Below are positions 1-7,717 of a stretch of DNA of 64,000 bases, piece by piece. Origin of the DNA: Streptomyces sp. NBC_01689 (GTDB lineage: Bacteria; Actinomycetota; Actinomycetes; Streptomycetales; Streptomycetaceae); contig NZ_CP109592.1 of NCBI RefSeq assembly GCF_036250675.1, positions 62,001 to 126,000 on the forward strand, written 5' to 3'. The position numbers and the translations under genes were made by a program. Numbering within the stretch: position 1 is the stretch's first letter; each line of letters opens with the position of its first letter. The notes under the pieces were generated by a model that was not told the origin of the DNA, did no database searches, and worked only from the letters and a program-made list of their open reading frames with translations.

Positions 1-492
1 GAGGTATCCCGCGCCGTCGACGATGCTGTGGTTGATCGAGACGCCGAGGACCGAGCCGCCGCCGCGCATATGGGTGACCCGCACGGTCAGCAGCGGGGTG
101 TCGTGCCCGACGATCCGGAAGGCGCTGGCCTTGTGGAGGTAGGAGCCGATGTCGTCCTTGGCCGAACGGCCCAAGCCGTACTCGGGCATGGGCCGGTCGC
201 TGTGGCTCTCGGTGAACGGGACGCCCGCGTCGTCGCAGACGACGCTGAGCCCGCGGTCGTCGTCACGGACCAGCCGTCCGGTCAGCAGCGGGTAGTGCGG
301 CAGGGTCGCGGCCAGTGAGGCGCGCAGCGCCGCGGCGTCCAGCGTCCGGCGGTAGTAGAAGGTGCGCGGGGTCGCGAACGTGCCGGTCATGAGGTCGTAG
401 ACGCTCAGGCGCACGCGCTCCGCGGTCGCTTCGCCGGCCCGGACGGTGACGGTGTGGTGCCGTGTCCGGGACGCAGCTGAAGTGTTGTTCAT
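1..492 (-). CDS. BAHD-like acyltransferase, 3' part cut off by window edge
   Basis: About 164 codons of the N-terminal half are visible; the gene runs off the left edge. It starts at ATG 492 (protein begins MNNTSAASRT). The translation ends in ...INHSIVDGAGYL, carrying the HxxxD (HSIVD) acyl-transfer motif of the BAHD/transferase family (PF02458 type). It is clearly paralogous to the complete protein at 12145-13704: both share a run of the form SAFR(I/V)V..DTPLL followed by RGGGSVLGV just before the HxxxD. BAHD enzymes move acyl groups from CoA thioesters to hydroxyls or amines and are best known from plants and fungi. Here the likely substrate is a sugar or macrolide hydroxyl (inference). 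It is transcribed divergently from the sugar 3-dehydratase. The C-terminal half, with the DFGWG-like motif, is outside the window. Confidence 0.75.
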   Translation of the reverse strand, partial: MNNTSAASRTRHHTVTVRAGEATAERVRLSVYDLMTGTFATPRTFYYRRTLDAAALRASLAATLPHYPLLTGRLVRDDDRGLSVVCDDAGVPFTESHSDRPMPEYGLGRSAKDDIGSYLHKASAFRIVGHDTPLLTVRVTHMRGGGSVLGVSINHSIVDGAGYL

Positions 493-559
493 CGAGCCTC
501 ACTGGAATCGGCCTGCGGGCGTGCCTGTTGACCTGACACTCCAGCGTTCCGCGGACCGG

Positions 560-575
560 GCGAGGAAATCACTAG
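560..575 (-). promoter_or_regulatory. Candidate PAS-LuxR (PimM-like) operator
   Basis: The + strand reads GCGAGGAAATCACTAG. It matches 12 of 16 positions of the PimM consensus CTVGGGAWWTCCCBAG as I remember it, and the right half ATCACTAG differs at one base. It lies 68 bases upstream of the acyltransferase start at 492. This is the weaker of the two elements in the gap. Confidence 0.35.
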
Positions 576-637
576 TCCTCGTCCGCGGGTCTTCCCCGTG
601 GCTGCTCAGGCCACCAACGGCCGTGCGCGGGCCGGGT

Positions 638-653
638 TTTGGTTGTTCCCTAG
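638..653 (+). promoter_or_regulatory. Candidate PAS-LuxR (PimM-like) operator, half-site
   Basis: TTTGGTTGTTCCCTAG: the right half TTCCCTAG fits WTCCCBAG perfectly, while the left half is degenerate (11 of 16 overall). It sits about 150 bases upstream of the 3-dehydratase start and is followed by ACTTGTC. Confidence 0.4.
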
Positions 654-805
654 ACTTGTCCGGCAGCGCTGGGCAGGCCGGTGCGCCGTGTGTTGGGCTG
701 GGCTTCCCGGACGGCACAAGCCCGGCCCGGGGACCCCGCTCGCACTTCCTGCCGTCGAGGCCACGGCTCCGTCCCCGCCGGCAGCCACAGGGAGGCCACC
801 AGCCG

Positions 806-2107
806 ATGGGCAACGACAAGACAGAGATCCTCGACCTGGTACGCGAGTACCACCGCTCCAACGCGTCCTCGGGATTCGTGCCCGGGATCACGTCCGTCAT
901 GGCCTCCGGTGCCGTCCTCGACGAGGACGACCGGGTCGCGCTGGTCGAGGCGGCCCTGGACATGCGGATCGCGGCCGGGCCGAGCTCGCGCAAGCTGGAA
1001 CGGGCGCTGGCCAAGTACTTCGGTCTGCGCAAGGCGCATCTGACGAACTCCGGTTCGTCGGCGAACCTGCTGGCGCTCAGCTCGCTCACCTCACCGCAGC
1101 TGGAGGACAGCCGTCTGGTGCCGGGCGACGAGGTGGTCACCGTGGCGGCCGGGTTCCCGACGACCGTCAACCCGATCATCCAGAACGGTCTGGTGCCGGT
1201 CTTCACCGACATCGAGATCGGCACGTACAACCCGACGCCGGAGCGGATCGAGCAGGCCATCGGTCCGCGGACGCGGGCCATCATGGTGGCGCACGCGCTC
1301 GGCAACCCGTACGCCGTGGAGGAGATCGCGCAGATCGCCGACGACCACGGCCTGTTCCTCATCGAGGACAACTGCGACGCGCTGGGCAGCACCTACAACG
1401 GCCGTCTCACCGGCACGTTCGGTGATCTGGCGACCGAGAGTTTCTACCCGGCGCACCACATCACGATGGGTGAGGGCGGGGTGGTCCTGACGGACAACCT
1501 GGCGCTGGCGCGCATCGTGGAGTCCATGCGCGACTGGGGCCGGGACTGCTGGTGCGAGCCGGCCGAGGACAACCGCTGCTTCAAGCGGTTCGAGCACCAG
1601 ATGGGGACGCTGCCGGCCGGCTACGACCACAAATACATCTTCTCGCACGTGGGTTACAACCTGAAGTCGACCGACGTGCAGGCGGCGCTGGGTCTGCAGC
1701 AGCTGACGCACATCGACGAGTTCGGCAAGGCCCGGCGTCACAACTGGGCGCGGCTGCGGGAGGGGTTGGACGGTCTTCCGCACCTGGTGCTGCCGGAGGC
1801 GACCCCGGGCAGCGATCCGAGCTGGTTCGGTTTCGCCATCACCGTGGTGCCGGGGGCGCCGTTCGCGCCGGGCGCGCTCATCGACCACCTGGAGTACAGC
1901 AAGGTGGCCACCCGGCGTTTCTTCGCGGGCAACCTCACCCGCCACCCGGCCTACGAGGGGCAGAAGTTCCGGGTCAGCGGTCCGCTGACCAACAGTGACA
2001 TCACCACCGAGCGCACGTTCTGGATCGGTGTGTTCCCCGGTCTGACGGACGAGATGATCGACTACAGCATCTCGACCATCAGCGAGTTCGTCACGCTGCC
2101 CCACTGA
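806..2107 (+). CDS. rfbH: NDP-4-keto-6-deoxyhexose 3-dehydratase, E1/SpnQ type
   Basis: 433 residues; DegT/DnrJ/EryC1/StrS fold. Enzymes of this subgroup remove the C3 hydroxyl of an NDP-4-keto-6-deoxysugar using PMP and a [2Fe-2S] cluster. The usual PLP-binding Lys is replaced by His in SFYPAHHITMGEGG (His 217/218), the hallmark of E1 and ColD-like dehydratases. Cluster ligands are visible as Cys248, Cys250 and Cys258 (CWCEPAEDNRC) plus Cys190 (DNCDALG), as in E1 (C-x-C-x7-C plus one upstream Cys). Start ATG 806 is chosen because GGAGG lies at 791-795 and the protein begins where family members do; upstream codons in this frame are intergenic. The 3' end overlaps the convergent glycosyltransferase by 17 bases. 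Electrons could come from one of the two ferredoxins in the window, as no E3-type reductase is visible (inference). Product: a 3,6-dideoxy or 2,3,6-trideoxy sugar. Confidence 0.9.
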   Translation: MGNDKTEILDLVREYHRSNASSGFVPGITSVMASGAVLDEDDRVALVEAALDMRIAAGPSSRKLERALAKYFGLRKAHLTNSGSSANLLALSSLTSPQLEDSRLVPGDEVVTVAAGFPTTVNPIIQNGLVPVFTDIEIGTYNPTPERIEQAIGPRTRAIMVAHALGNPYAVEEIAQIADDHGLFLIEDNCDALGSTYNGRLTGTFGDLATESFYPAHHITMGEGGVVLTDNLALARIVESMRDWGRDCWCEPAEDNRCFKRFEHQMGTLPAGYDHKYIFSHVGYNLKSTDVQAALGLQQLTHIDEFGKARRHNWARLREGLDGLPHLVLPEATPGSDPSWFGFAITVVPGAPFAPGALIDHLEYSKVATRRFFAGNLTRHPAYEGQKFRVSGPLTNSDITTERTFWIGVFPGLTDEMIDYSISTISEFVTLPH

Positions 2108-3338
2108 TGCCGGCCGGCCCGCCCGTGCGGTGCCGGCGGTGCCGCGCCGCCCAGCCCTGAAGGGTGTCGGCGGCGCGGACGGCACCGCCGGCGCCGCGGA
2201 CGGCTTCGCGCATCCGCCGCAGGGCGCCGGGGGTGCGCGGGTCGGCCAGCAGCCCGTTCACGGTGCGGGCGAGGACCTGGGCGTCGAGGCCGGTCCGTGA
2301 CAGGGTGCGGCCGACCCCGCACTGCTCCAGCCGCTCGGCGCTGAGGCCGAGTTCGTGGGCGCGCGGGATGGCCACCACGGGGGTGGCGAAGTACAGGGCC
2401 TCCATGAGGCTGCCCATGCCGGCGTGGCAGACGAGGACGTCGGCGTGCGGCAGCACGGCGGGGTGCGGCAGCCAGTCGTGGATCTCCACGTGCGGGGGCA
2501 GCGGCCCCAGTTGTGCGTGGTCGGCGCCGTGTCCGAGGGTCATCACGACGTGCCAGGAGGCCGGGTCGAAGGCCTGGGCGCAGGTGCGGAAGAAGTCGCC
2601 GCGGTCGCCGGACTCGGTGCCCAGGGACACCAGCGCGGTGCGCCGGCCGTCCGCCGGCGGCGACCAGAGGCCGGCCGGGGCTTCGGTGACCATGGGGCCC
2701 ACGAACGCGAAGCGGTCGTCGAAGGTGTCGCCCTCGATCTGGAAGTCCCGCGGCAGGAAGACGAGGTTGTGCTCGTCCCACTCGGTGCCGTAGCGGCTCA
2801 TCTCGTCCAGGCCGATGCCGTGTTCGCCCATGAACTCGATGAGGACGCCGGCGCCCTTGGCCATGACCGGGTCGGCCCGGTCCCACATCTGGGCGCGCAG
2901 GGAGAAGGTCTCGTTCGCCGCGTGGCTGGGGAACATCTGCACCGGCAGGGCGCCGAGGACCCGGGCGGCGACGCGTCCGGCGGCCACGTTCTCGAAGTCG
3001 TAGAGGACGGCGTCCGGGGGGTCCTGGGCGAGGGCGGTCAGGGCGGCGGGGAACACGGTCTCGATGGTGTCCACCAGCAACGCGTAGCCCTCGGCGGCCA
3101 GTTGGCCGGGGGCCGGGTCGGCGGCGCGGTAGAACTCGCCGCGTGCGGAGGTGTAGGTGACGGCGCGGGCGCCCGCTTCCTCGACCAGGGAGGCGTACCG
3201 CTCGTCCACGACGTAGGTCACCCGGTGGCCGCCGGCGACGAGCGCGCGGGCGACGCCGAGGCTCGGTGCGACGTGCCCGAAGTCCGCGAAGGGCAGGACG
3301 GCGCAGTGGAGCGGGCGGGGGTCGGCGGGGTGCGGCAT
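2091..3338 (-). CDS. Macrolide glycosyltransferase, OleD/MGT-like (GT1)
   Basis: 415 residues from ATG 3338, which is preceded by AAGGA at a good distance; the frame upstream of this is not conserved. The N-terminal acceptor-side motif GHVAPSLGVARALVAGGHR is typical of OleD/OleI/MGT enzymes, in which this His is the catalytic base. The C-terminal nucleotide-sugar site is CHAGMGSLMEAL. It would transfer a sugar from an NDP-sugar to the macrolactone. OleD-like members often glucosylate finished macrolides for self-resistance, so either a structural or a protective role is possible. It lies 86 bases downstream of the co-directional epimerase and overlaps the convergent 3-dehydratase by 17 bases. 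Confidence 0.88.
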   Translation of the reverse strand: MPHPADPRPLHCAVLPFADFGHVAPSLGVARALVAGGHRVTYVVDERYASLVEEAGARAVTYTSARGEFYRAADPAPGQLAAEGYALLVDTIETVFPAALTALAQDPPDAVLYDFENVAAGRVAARVLGALPVQMFPSHAANETFSLRAQMWDRADPVMAKGAGVLIEFMGEHGIGLDEMSRYGTEWDEHNLVFLPRDFQIEGDTFDDRFAFVGPMVTEAPAGLWSPPADGRRTALVSLGTESGDRGDFFRTCAQAFDPASWHVVMTLGHGADHAQLGPLPPHVEIHDWLPHPAVLPHADVLVCHAGMGSLMEALYFATPVVAIPRAHELGLSAERLEQCGVGRTLSRTGLDAQVLARTVNGLLADPRTPGALRRMREAVRGAGGAVRAADTLQGWAARHRRHRTGGPAGISGAA

Positions 3339-3424
3339 CGGCTGTTCCTTCGGTACGGCGGCGGCCTCGGACGGTGTGCCGGCGGCCGCCGGGGAGGGGG
3401 GCGGGTCCGCTGCCGGGCGGCCGG

Positions 3425-4027
3425 TCACGTGCCGCGCAGTGCCGCGTAGTGGTCGAGGCAGTCCTCGTAGCGCGGCAGCAGGCCGGTGCGGCGGGCGGTG
3501 GCGACGGAGACGGCCCGGGAGTCCTTGGCCGACATCAGCGGGGTCTCCGACAGCTGCCACGGTAAGTCGAGTTCGGCGTCGAGGGGGTCGATGTCGATCT
3601 GGGTGCCGGGGACGAACTCGGTGGAGCACAGGTAGGAGACGCAGGTGTCGTCGGTGAGGGCGAGGAAGCCGTGCACGAGGCCTTCGGAGACGAAGACGCT
3701 GTCGCCGGACTCGGCGGTCATCCAGTTCGCCTCGTGCGCGCCGAAGGTGGGCGAGCCGAGGCGCACGTCGACGACGATGTCGAGGATCGCGCCGCGGACG
3801 ACGCACACGACCTTCGCCTGGCCGGGTGGCAGGAGGGTGCCGTGGAGTCCGCGCAGGGTGCTCTTGCGGGACACCGAGTAGTTCACCTGCACCAGGGGCA
3901 CCGGTCTGCCGATCTCCTCGGCCAGCCTGTCGTGGCGGAACGACTCGTAGAAGTTCCCGCGCACGTCGCCGATCTTGTGCGGTGTGATGTGGTATGCGTC
4001 CGGCACAGCCATCTCTCGAACCTTCAT
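3425..4027 (-). CDS. dTDP-4-keto-6-deoxyhexose 3,5- (or 5-) epimerase, RmlC family
   Basis: 200 residues, the normal RmlC length. It aligns along its length with M. tuberculosis RmlC as I remember that sequence, including the start (MKVREMAVPDAYHITP) and the LLPRYE region near the C terminus, so ATG 4027 is preferred over the internal ATG 4012. Catalytic residues are visible: His62 in RGLHG, Lys72 in QAKVV, Asp83 and Tyr132 in SYLCSTEF. It inverts C5 (and C3) of the 4-keto sugar, giving the L series. Leu155 is encoded by TTA (3563-3565 on the + strand reads taa), the only in-frame TTA I found in the window, which suggests dependence on the bldA tRNA. It probably forms an operon with the downstream glycosyltransferase and is divergent from the 4-ketoreductase. 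Confidence 0.88.
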   Translation of the reverse strand: MKVREMAVPDAYHITPHKIGDVRGNFYESFRHDRLAEEIGRPVPLVQVNYSVSRKSTLRGLHGTLLPPGQAKVVCVVRGAILDIVVDVRLGSPTFGAHEANWMTAESGDSVFVSEGLVHGFLALTDDTCVSYLCSTEFVPGTQIDIDPLDAELDLPWQLSETPLMSAKDSRAVSVATARRTGLLPRYEDCLDHYAALRGT

Positions 4028-4219
4028 GGTGTCAGCACCATAGGGCGGGCCGGTAGAGGACCGTTGAAGGGCCGCACAGGGCATGGTCGAGTCGAACGGT
4101 CCTGGAGGGGTCCTCGATCGCCGGGTGCGACAGTGACCGCACAAATCCGACGTCCGCCGCCGTGGCGCACCGGGACGACGTACGGGTGCGGGGGCGACCC
4201 GGCCCAAAAGGAGAACGGC

Positions 4220-5203
4220 ATGACGCTGGTCGGTACGCAGTCAGTGCCCGGAGCGCCGGACGGATCCCCGGGCCGGGTGGTCGTCCTCGGCGCGACCGGC
4301 TTCGTCGGCCGGCACGCGGGCGCGGCCCTGGAGGCGGCCGGTCACGAGGTCATCGCCGTCGCGCGGCAGGCCGCGAAGATGCCGGCCTCGTGGCAGTTCT
4401 GCCCGATGGACCTGGTCAAGGACGGGCCGGACGCGCTGACGAGGCTGATCGAGGCGGAGCATCCGGTGGCGGTCGTCAACGCGGCCGGGGTGGCCTGGTC
4501 GTCGTCGGTCGGCGTCATGCGGCAGGGCAACCAGCTGCTCGTGGATCAGCTGCTGGCGGCGCTGGACGCCGCCTCGTGGCGGCCGCGTCTGGTGCATCTG
4601 GGCTCGGTGCACGAGTACACGCCGCAGCCCGCGGGTGTCCTGCTCGCCGAGGACTCCCCCACTCGCCCGGCGACGGACTACGGGCAGTCGAAACTGCTCG
4701 GCAGCCAGGCCGTCCTGCGCTCCGTCGAAGAAGGCCGGACGAACGCGGTGGTGCTGCGGCTGTCGAACCTGATCGGCGCCGGGACCCCGCCCGGCAGCCT
4801 GCTGGGCCGTGTGGCGCAGCAGTTGCTCGCCCGGCCGGAGCCGGGCGGGGCCGTCACGGTGCAGCTGTCCCCGTTGCGCAGCAGCCGGGACTTCGTCGAC
4901 GCCAAGGACGCGTCCGAGGCGGTCGTGGCCGCGACGCGGGCACCGGGGGCGCGGGGCAGGGTGGTGAACATCGGCAGCGGCACCTCGCTGCATGTGCGTG
5001 CCGTGGTGGAGCGGCTGATCGCGGCGAGCGGCAGACGGGTGCGGCTGGTCGAGGACACCGGCGGTACGGTGCGGCCGGCCACGGACGCGGACTGGATGTG
5101 CGTGGACGTCACCGCGGCGCGCGAGCTGCTGGGCTGGTCGCCCCGCCGCGGGCCCGAGGAGGCCGTACGGGACCTGTGGAAGGCGGCGAAACGTTCCGTC
5201 TGA
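4220..5203 (+). CDS. NDP-4-keto-6-deoxyhexose 4-ketoreductase (extended SDR)
   Basis: 327 residues. The N-terminal nucleotide site is VVLGATGFVGRH. The catalytic residues are Ser in LGSVHEY and Tyr/Lys in YGQSK, and the C-terminal part carries VNIGSG and LGWSP, as in TylCIV/EryBIV/OleU-type reductases. It would perform the final NAD(P)H reduction at C4 of the deoxysugar. ATG 4220 follows AAAGGAGA at the right distance. It is divergent from the epimerase across 192 bases (4028-4219), which must hold both promoters; I see no clear operator there, only an imperfect ctggaggggtcctcgatc-like element near 4110. Assignment to 4-keto rather than 3-keto reduction is by family resemblance only. Confidence 0.8.
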   Translation: MTLVGTQSVPGAPDGSPGRVVVLGATGFVGRHAGAALEAAGHEVIAVARQAAKMPASWQFCPMDLVKDGPDALTRLIEAEHPVAVVNAAGVAWSSSVGVMRQGNQLLVDQLLAALDAASWRPRLVHLGSVHEYTPQPAGVLLAEDSPTRPATDYGQSKLLGSQAVLRSVEEGRTNAVVLRLSNLIGAGTPPGSLLGRVAQQLLARPEPGGAVTVQLSPLRSSRDFVDAKDASEAVVAATRAPGARGRVVNIGSGTSLHVRAVVERLIAASGRRVRLVEDTGGTVRPATDADWMCVDVTAARELLGWSPRRGPEEAVRDLWKAAKRSV

Positions 5204-5518
5204 GCCGGGGGCGGGGTGCGCGTGCGGGTCGGCGTCCGCACGCGTGCGGACGCCGCCGGCCGGTCGGCGACCCGTCGGCGCAGGGCCGCAGGGCCGCAGG
5301 GCGCACCGACCGGACCCAAGGCCTCCACGCGCAGAGCCGAGGACAGCAGAGCCAGGACATGGGGGCCTCCGCGTACGGCGCGGGTACACGAACGCGGGCC
5401 GCGCGCACACCACTCGATGCAGAGTCAGGGACGCGGGGACCGGACACGGACGCGAGGCAGCAGACGCACTGGCGCGAAGGCAAGGACCGGGCACGGGGAT
5501 GCGGGGCAACGGACGCGG

Positions 5519-5538
5519 GCGCGGGGCCGTGCCCGCGC
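5519..5538. terminator. Possible bidirectional terminator hairpin
   Basis: Arms GCGCGGG and CCCGCGC (7 bp) flank the 6-base loop GCCGTG, between two convergent genes. There is no U-tract, as is common in Streptomyces. Confidence 0.35.
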
Positions 5539-5600
5539 TGGCGCGGGCGCAAGGGCGTGGACGTACGGGCCGAGCGCAGGGCCTCGGGGGGCGCGGCGCG

Positions 5601-5712
5601 GGCGCGCGAACGTGGGAGAGCCGGCGCAGGCGCTCCGGCATGGGAGGGCCGGCGCGGGCGCGCGAACGTGGGAGAGCCGGGGCGGGCGCGCGGGCGTGGG
5701 AGGGCCGGGGCG
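5601..5712. repeat. 28-base tandem repeat, four copies
   Basis: Four head-to-tail units start at 5601, 5629, 5657 and 5685. The core GTGGGAGAGCC / GTGGGAGGGCC recurs at exact 28-base steps (5612, 5640, 5668, 5696). Unit 2 is the most diverged. The array lies just downstream of the SARP stop codon. Confidence 0.75.
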
Positions 5713-5740
5713 GGTGTGGGCCCGTCCGGCGGCTCCCCGG

Positions 5741-6529
5741 TCAGCCCGGCAGCAGGCTGAGGTCGGCGGTGGTGACGCGGTCCAGGAGGACGTGCTGGCG
5801 GATCTGCTGCAGTCCCGCGGAGGGTTCCAGGCCCAGTTCGTCGCGGAGGAGCCGGCGCAGCCGCTGGTAGACCTGGAGGGCCTCGCTGCTGCGGCCGCAG
5901 CGCTGGAGCGCGATGATCAGGCCGCCCTGGAACCATTCGTGGAGCGGGTAGGTGCTGGCCAGTTCCTTGAGTTCCGGGACGAGTTCGCGGTGCAGGCCGA
6001 GGCCGAGGCCCGCGGTGATGCGCAGCTCCAGCGCGTGCATGTGGAGCTCCTCCAGGCGCAGCGCGTACGCCTGGAGGCAGGGGCCCTGGCCGATGTCGGC
6101 GAACGGCTGCCCCGACCACCAGGCCAGTGCGGCCTGGAGGCGTTCGGTGGCCGTGTGCGCGTCACCGGCCTCGATCGCGGACCGTGCCTGGACGGTGAGC
6201 CGTTCGAACTCCTCGGCGTCGTAGTCGCCGGGGGCCACCCGCAGGATGTAGCCGGTGGCCCGGGTGACGAGCGGTCCCGTTCCCTCGGTCGTCTCGCTGT
6301 CGCTCTGCAGGAGTTTGCGCAGCTGGTAGACGTACGTCTGGACGGTGGCGGTGGCGCTGCGCGGCGGGGTGCGCTCCCACAGTTCCCCGGCGATCGCGGA
6401 GATCGACACCAGGGTGTTGCGGCGGGCCAGCAGCAGCGCCAGCATCTGGCGGACCTTGGGGGCGGTGGGTGTCACGGGCCGTCCGTCCCGGGTCACCTCC
6501 AGCAGTCCCAGGGTGCGGAAGGTCAGCAT
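5741..6529 (-). CDS. SARP-family pathway activator
   Basis: 262 residues, the length of small SARPs such as ActII-ORF4. Residues about 1-95 are an OmpR-like winged helix (LGLLEVTRDGRPV, then AGELWE and TVQTYVYQLRKLL). Residues about 100-250 are the bacterial transcriptional activation domain (FERLTVQARSAIEAGD ... LGLEPSAGLQQIRQHVLL). SARPs activate antibiotic clusters by binding direct heptameric repeats near -35 regions. Start ATG 6529 overlaps the last 7 bases of the upstream 4,6-dehydratase gene (ATGCTGA arrangement), so translation is probably coupled. No ATPase or sensor domain is attached. Confidence 0.9.
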   Translation of the reverse strand: MLTFRTLGLLEVTRDGRPVTPTAPKVRQMLALLLARRNTLVSISAIAGELWERTPPRSATATVQTYVYQLRKLLQSDSETTEGTGPLVTRATGYILRVAPGDYDAEEFERLTVQARSAIEAGDAHTATERLQAALAWWSGQPFADIGQGPCLQAYALRLEELHMHALELRITAGLGLGLHRELVPELKELASTYPLHEWFQGGLIIALQRCGRSSEALQVYQRLRRLLRDELGLEPSAGLQQIRQHVLLDRVTTADLSLLPG

Positions 6530-7533
6530 GCGGGGGTCCCTGTCGCCGCCTCGCCGGTCCCGGCGAGGGCGGGCTCCCACCAGTCGCGGTTGTCGCGGTA
6601 CCAGGCGACGGTCTCGGCGAGGCCCTCGGTGAAGTCCTTCTGCGGCTTGTAGCCCAGCTCGGTGTGGGCCTTGGTCCAGTCGACGGAGTAGCGGCGGTCG
6701 TGTCCCTTGCGGTCGGTGACGTACTCGACCTGGTCCCAGGTGGCGCCGCACGCCTCCAGGAGCCGTTCGGTGAGCCGGCGGTTGTCGAGTTCGGTGCCGC
6801 CGCCGATGTTGTAGATCTCGCCGGCCCGGCCCCGGGTGCGGACCAGTTCGATGCCGCGGACGTGGTCGTCGATGTGGAGCCAGTCGCGCACGTTCATGCC
6901 GTCGCCGTACAGCGGGACCTTCTTGCCCTGCAGGAGGAGGCTGACGAAGAGCGGGATGATCTTCTCGGGGTACTGGTGGTGGCCGTAGTTGTTGGAGCAG
7001 CGGGTCACCCGTACGTCCAGGTCGTGGGAGCGGTGGTAGACCAGGGCGAGCAGGTCGCTGGCCGCCTTGGAGGCGGCGTAGGGCGAGTTGGGGTTCACGG
7101 ACTGCTCCTCGGAGCAGGAGCCGGCCGGGATGGAGCCGTAGACCTCGTCGGTGGAGACGTGCACGAAGGTGCCGATGCCGTGCTGCAGGGCGGCGTCCAG
7201 GAGCACCTGGGTGCCCATGACGTTGGTGCGCACGAACTCGGCGGAGCTGGAGAGCGACCGGTCGACGTGCGACTCGGCGGCGAAGTGCACGACCTGGTCG
7301 TGTTCGGCCATGAGGAGGCCGACGACGTCCGGGTCGCAGATGTCGCCGACGACCAGCCGGAAGCGGTCGGAGTCGTGGACTTCGTCGAGGCTGGCTCGTT
7401 TGGCCGCGTAGGTGAAGGCGTCCAGCACGGTCACCGAGACGTCGCCGGGGCCGAGGGGACCGAGGAGGGTGCGGACGTAGTGGGAACCGATGAAGCCGGC
7501 ACCGCCGGTCACCAGGATGCGTGTCTGACTCAT
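6523..7533 (-). CDS. rfbB: dTDP-glucose 4,6-dehydratase
   Basis: 336 residues, the usual RmlB size. The NAD site is TGGAGFIGSHYVR. Catalytic residues lie in VSTDEVYG and YAASK, with further RmlB signatures SNNYGHHQYPEKIIPLF and DWLHIDDH. It converts NDP-glucose to NDP-4-keto-6-deoxyglucose, the common precursor for the deoxysugar enzymes encoded at 806-5203. It ends inside the start of the SARP gene. A 184-base gap (7534-7717) separates it from the upstream co-directional glycosyltransferase. The matching NDP-glucose synthase (RmlA) is not in this window. Confidence 0.95.
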   Translation of the reverse strand: MSQTRILVTGGAGFIGSHYVRTLLGPLGPGDVSVTVLDAFTYAAKRASLDEVHDSDRFRLVVGDICDPDVVGLLMAEHDQVVHFAAESHVDRSLSSSAEFVRTNVMGTQVLLDAALQHGIGTFVHVSTDEVYGSIPAGSCSEEQSVNPNSPYAASKAASDLLALVYHRSHDLDVRVTRCSNNYGHHQYPEKIIPLFVSLLLQGKKVPLYGDGMNVRDWLHIDDHVRGIELVRTRGRAGEIYNIGGGTELDNRRLTERLLEACGATWDQVEYVTDRKGHDRRYSVDWTKAHTELGYKPQKDFTEGLAETVAWYRDNRDWWEPALAGTGEAATGTPAC

Positions 7534-7663
7534 CGGGATTGCGGCGCCAGGTACCCCGTCGGGGTCGCGGTTGACGCCGTCCTCCTTCCTCGTGTGTGCG
7601 GTGTGGTGCGCGAATCCGGCCGGTGGGCCGGTCTGTCCGGGGCAGGGTGCTCGGGGCGGTGCG

Positions 7664-7710
7664 TTCGGGCGGGTGTGTGCGGACCGTGCGCTTCGGGCGG
7701 GTGTGTGCGG
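7664..7710. repeat. 19-base direct repeat at a 28-base step
   Basis: TTCGGGCGGGTGTGTGCGG occurs at 7664-7682 and again at 7692-7710, upstream of the 4,6-dehydratase gene and just past the glycosyltransferase stop. The function is unknown; the step equals that of the array at 5601. Confidence 0.6.
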
Positions 7711-7717
7711 GGCGGTG

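Larger units (their letters stand above)
493..805. promoter_or_regulatory. Divergent promoter region, acyltransferase / sugar 3-dehydratase
   Basis: This 313-base gap separates two divergent start codons and I see no gene in it. It holds two elements resembling the PAS-LuxR operator, at 560-575 and 638-653, each about 70-150 bases upstream of the gene it would serve. A GGAGG ribosome site at 791-795 belongs to the downstream dehydratase. Confidence 0.55.
5204..5740. other. Intergenic stretch between convergent genes, repeat-rich
   Basis: 537 bases with no convincing gene: the frames open here are low-complexity Arg/Gly/Ala products of GC skew without ribosome sites. It separates the 3' ends of the ketoreductase (+) and the SARP gene (-). 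It contains a 7-bp hairpin at 5519-5538 and a four-copy 28-base tandem repeat at 5601-5712. Confidence 0.6.

Noticed and set aside
5601..5712. CRISPR-like array
   Set aside because: Units are contiguous at 28 bases without spacers, and there are no cas genes nearby.
5216..6652. Open frame on the + strand across the repeat region and SARP gene
   Set aside because: Low-complexity product without a ribosome site; the SARP on the other strand has full family motifs.
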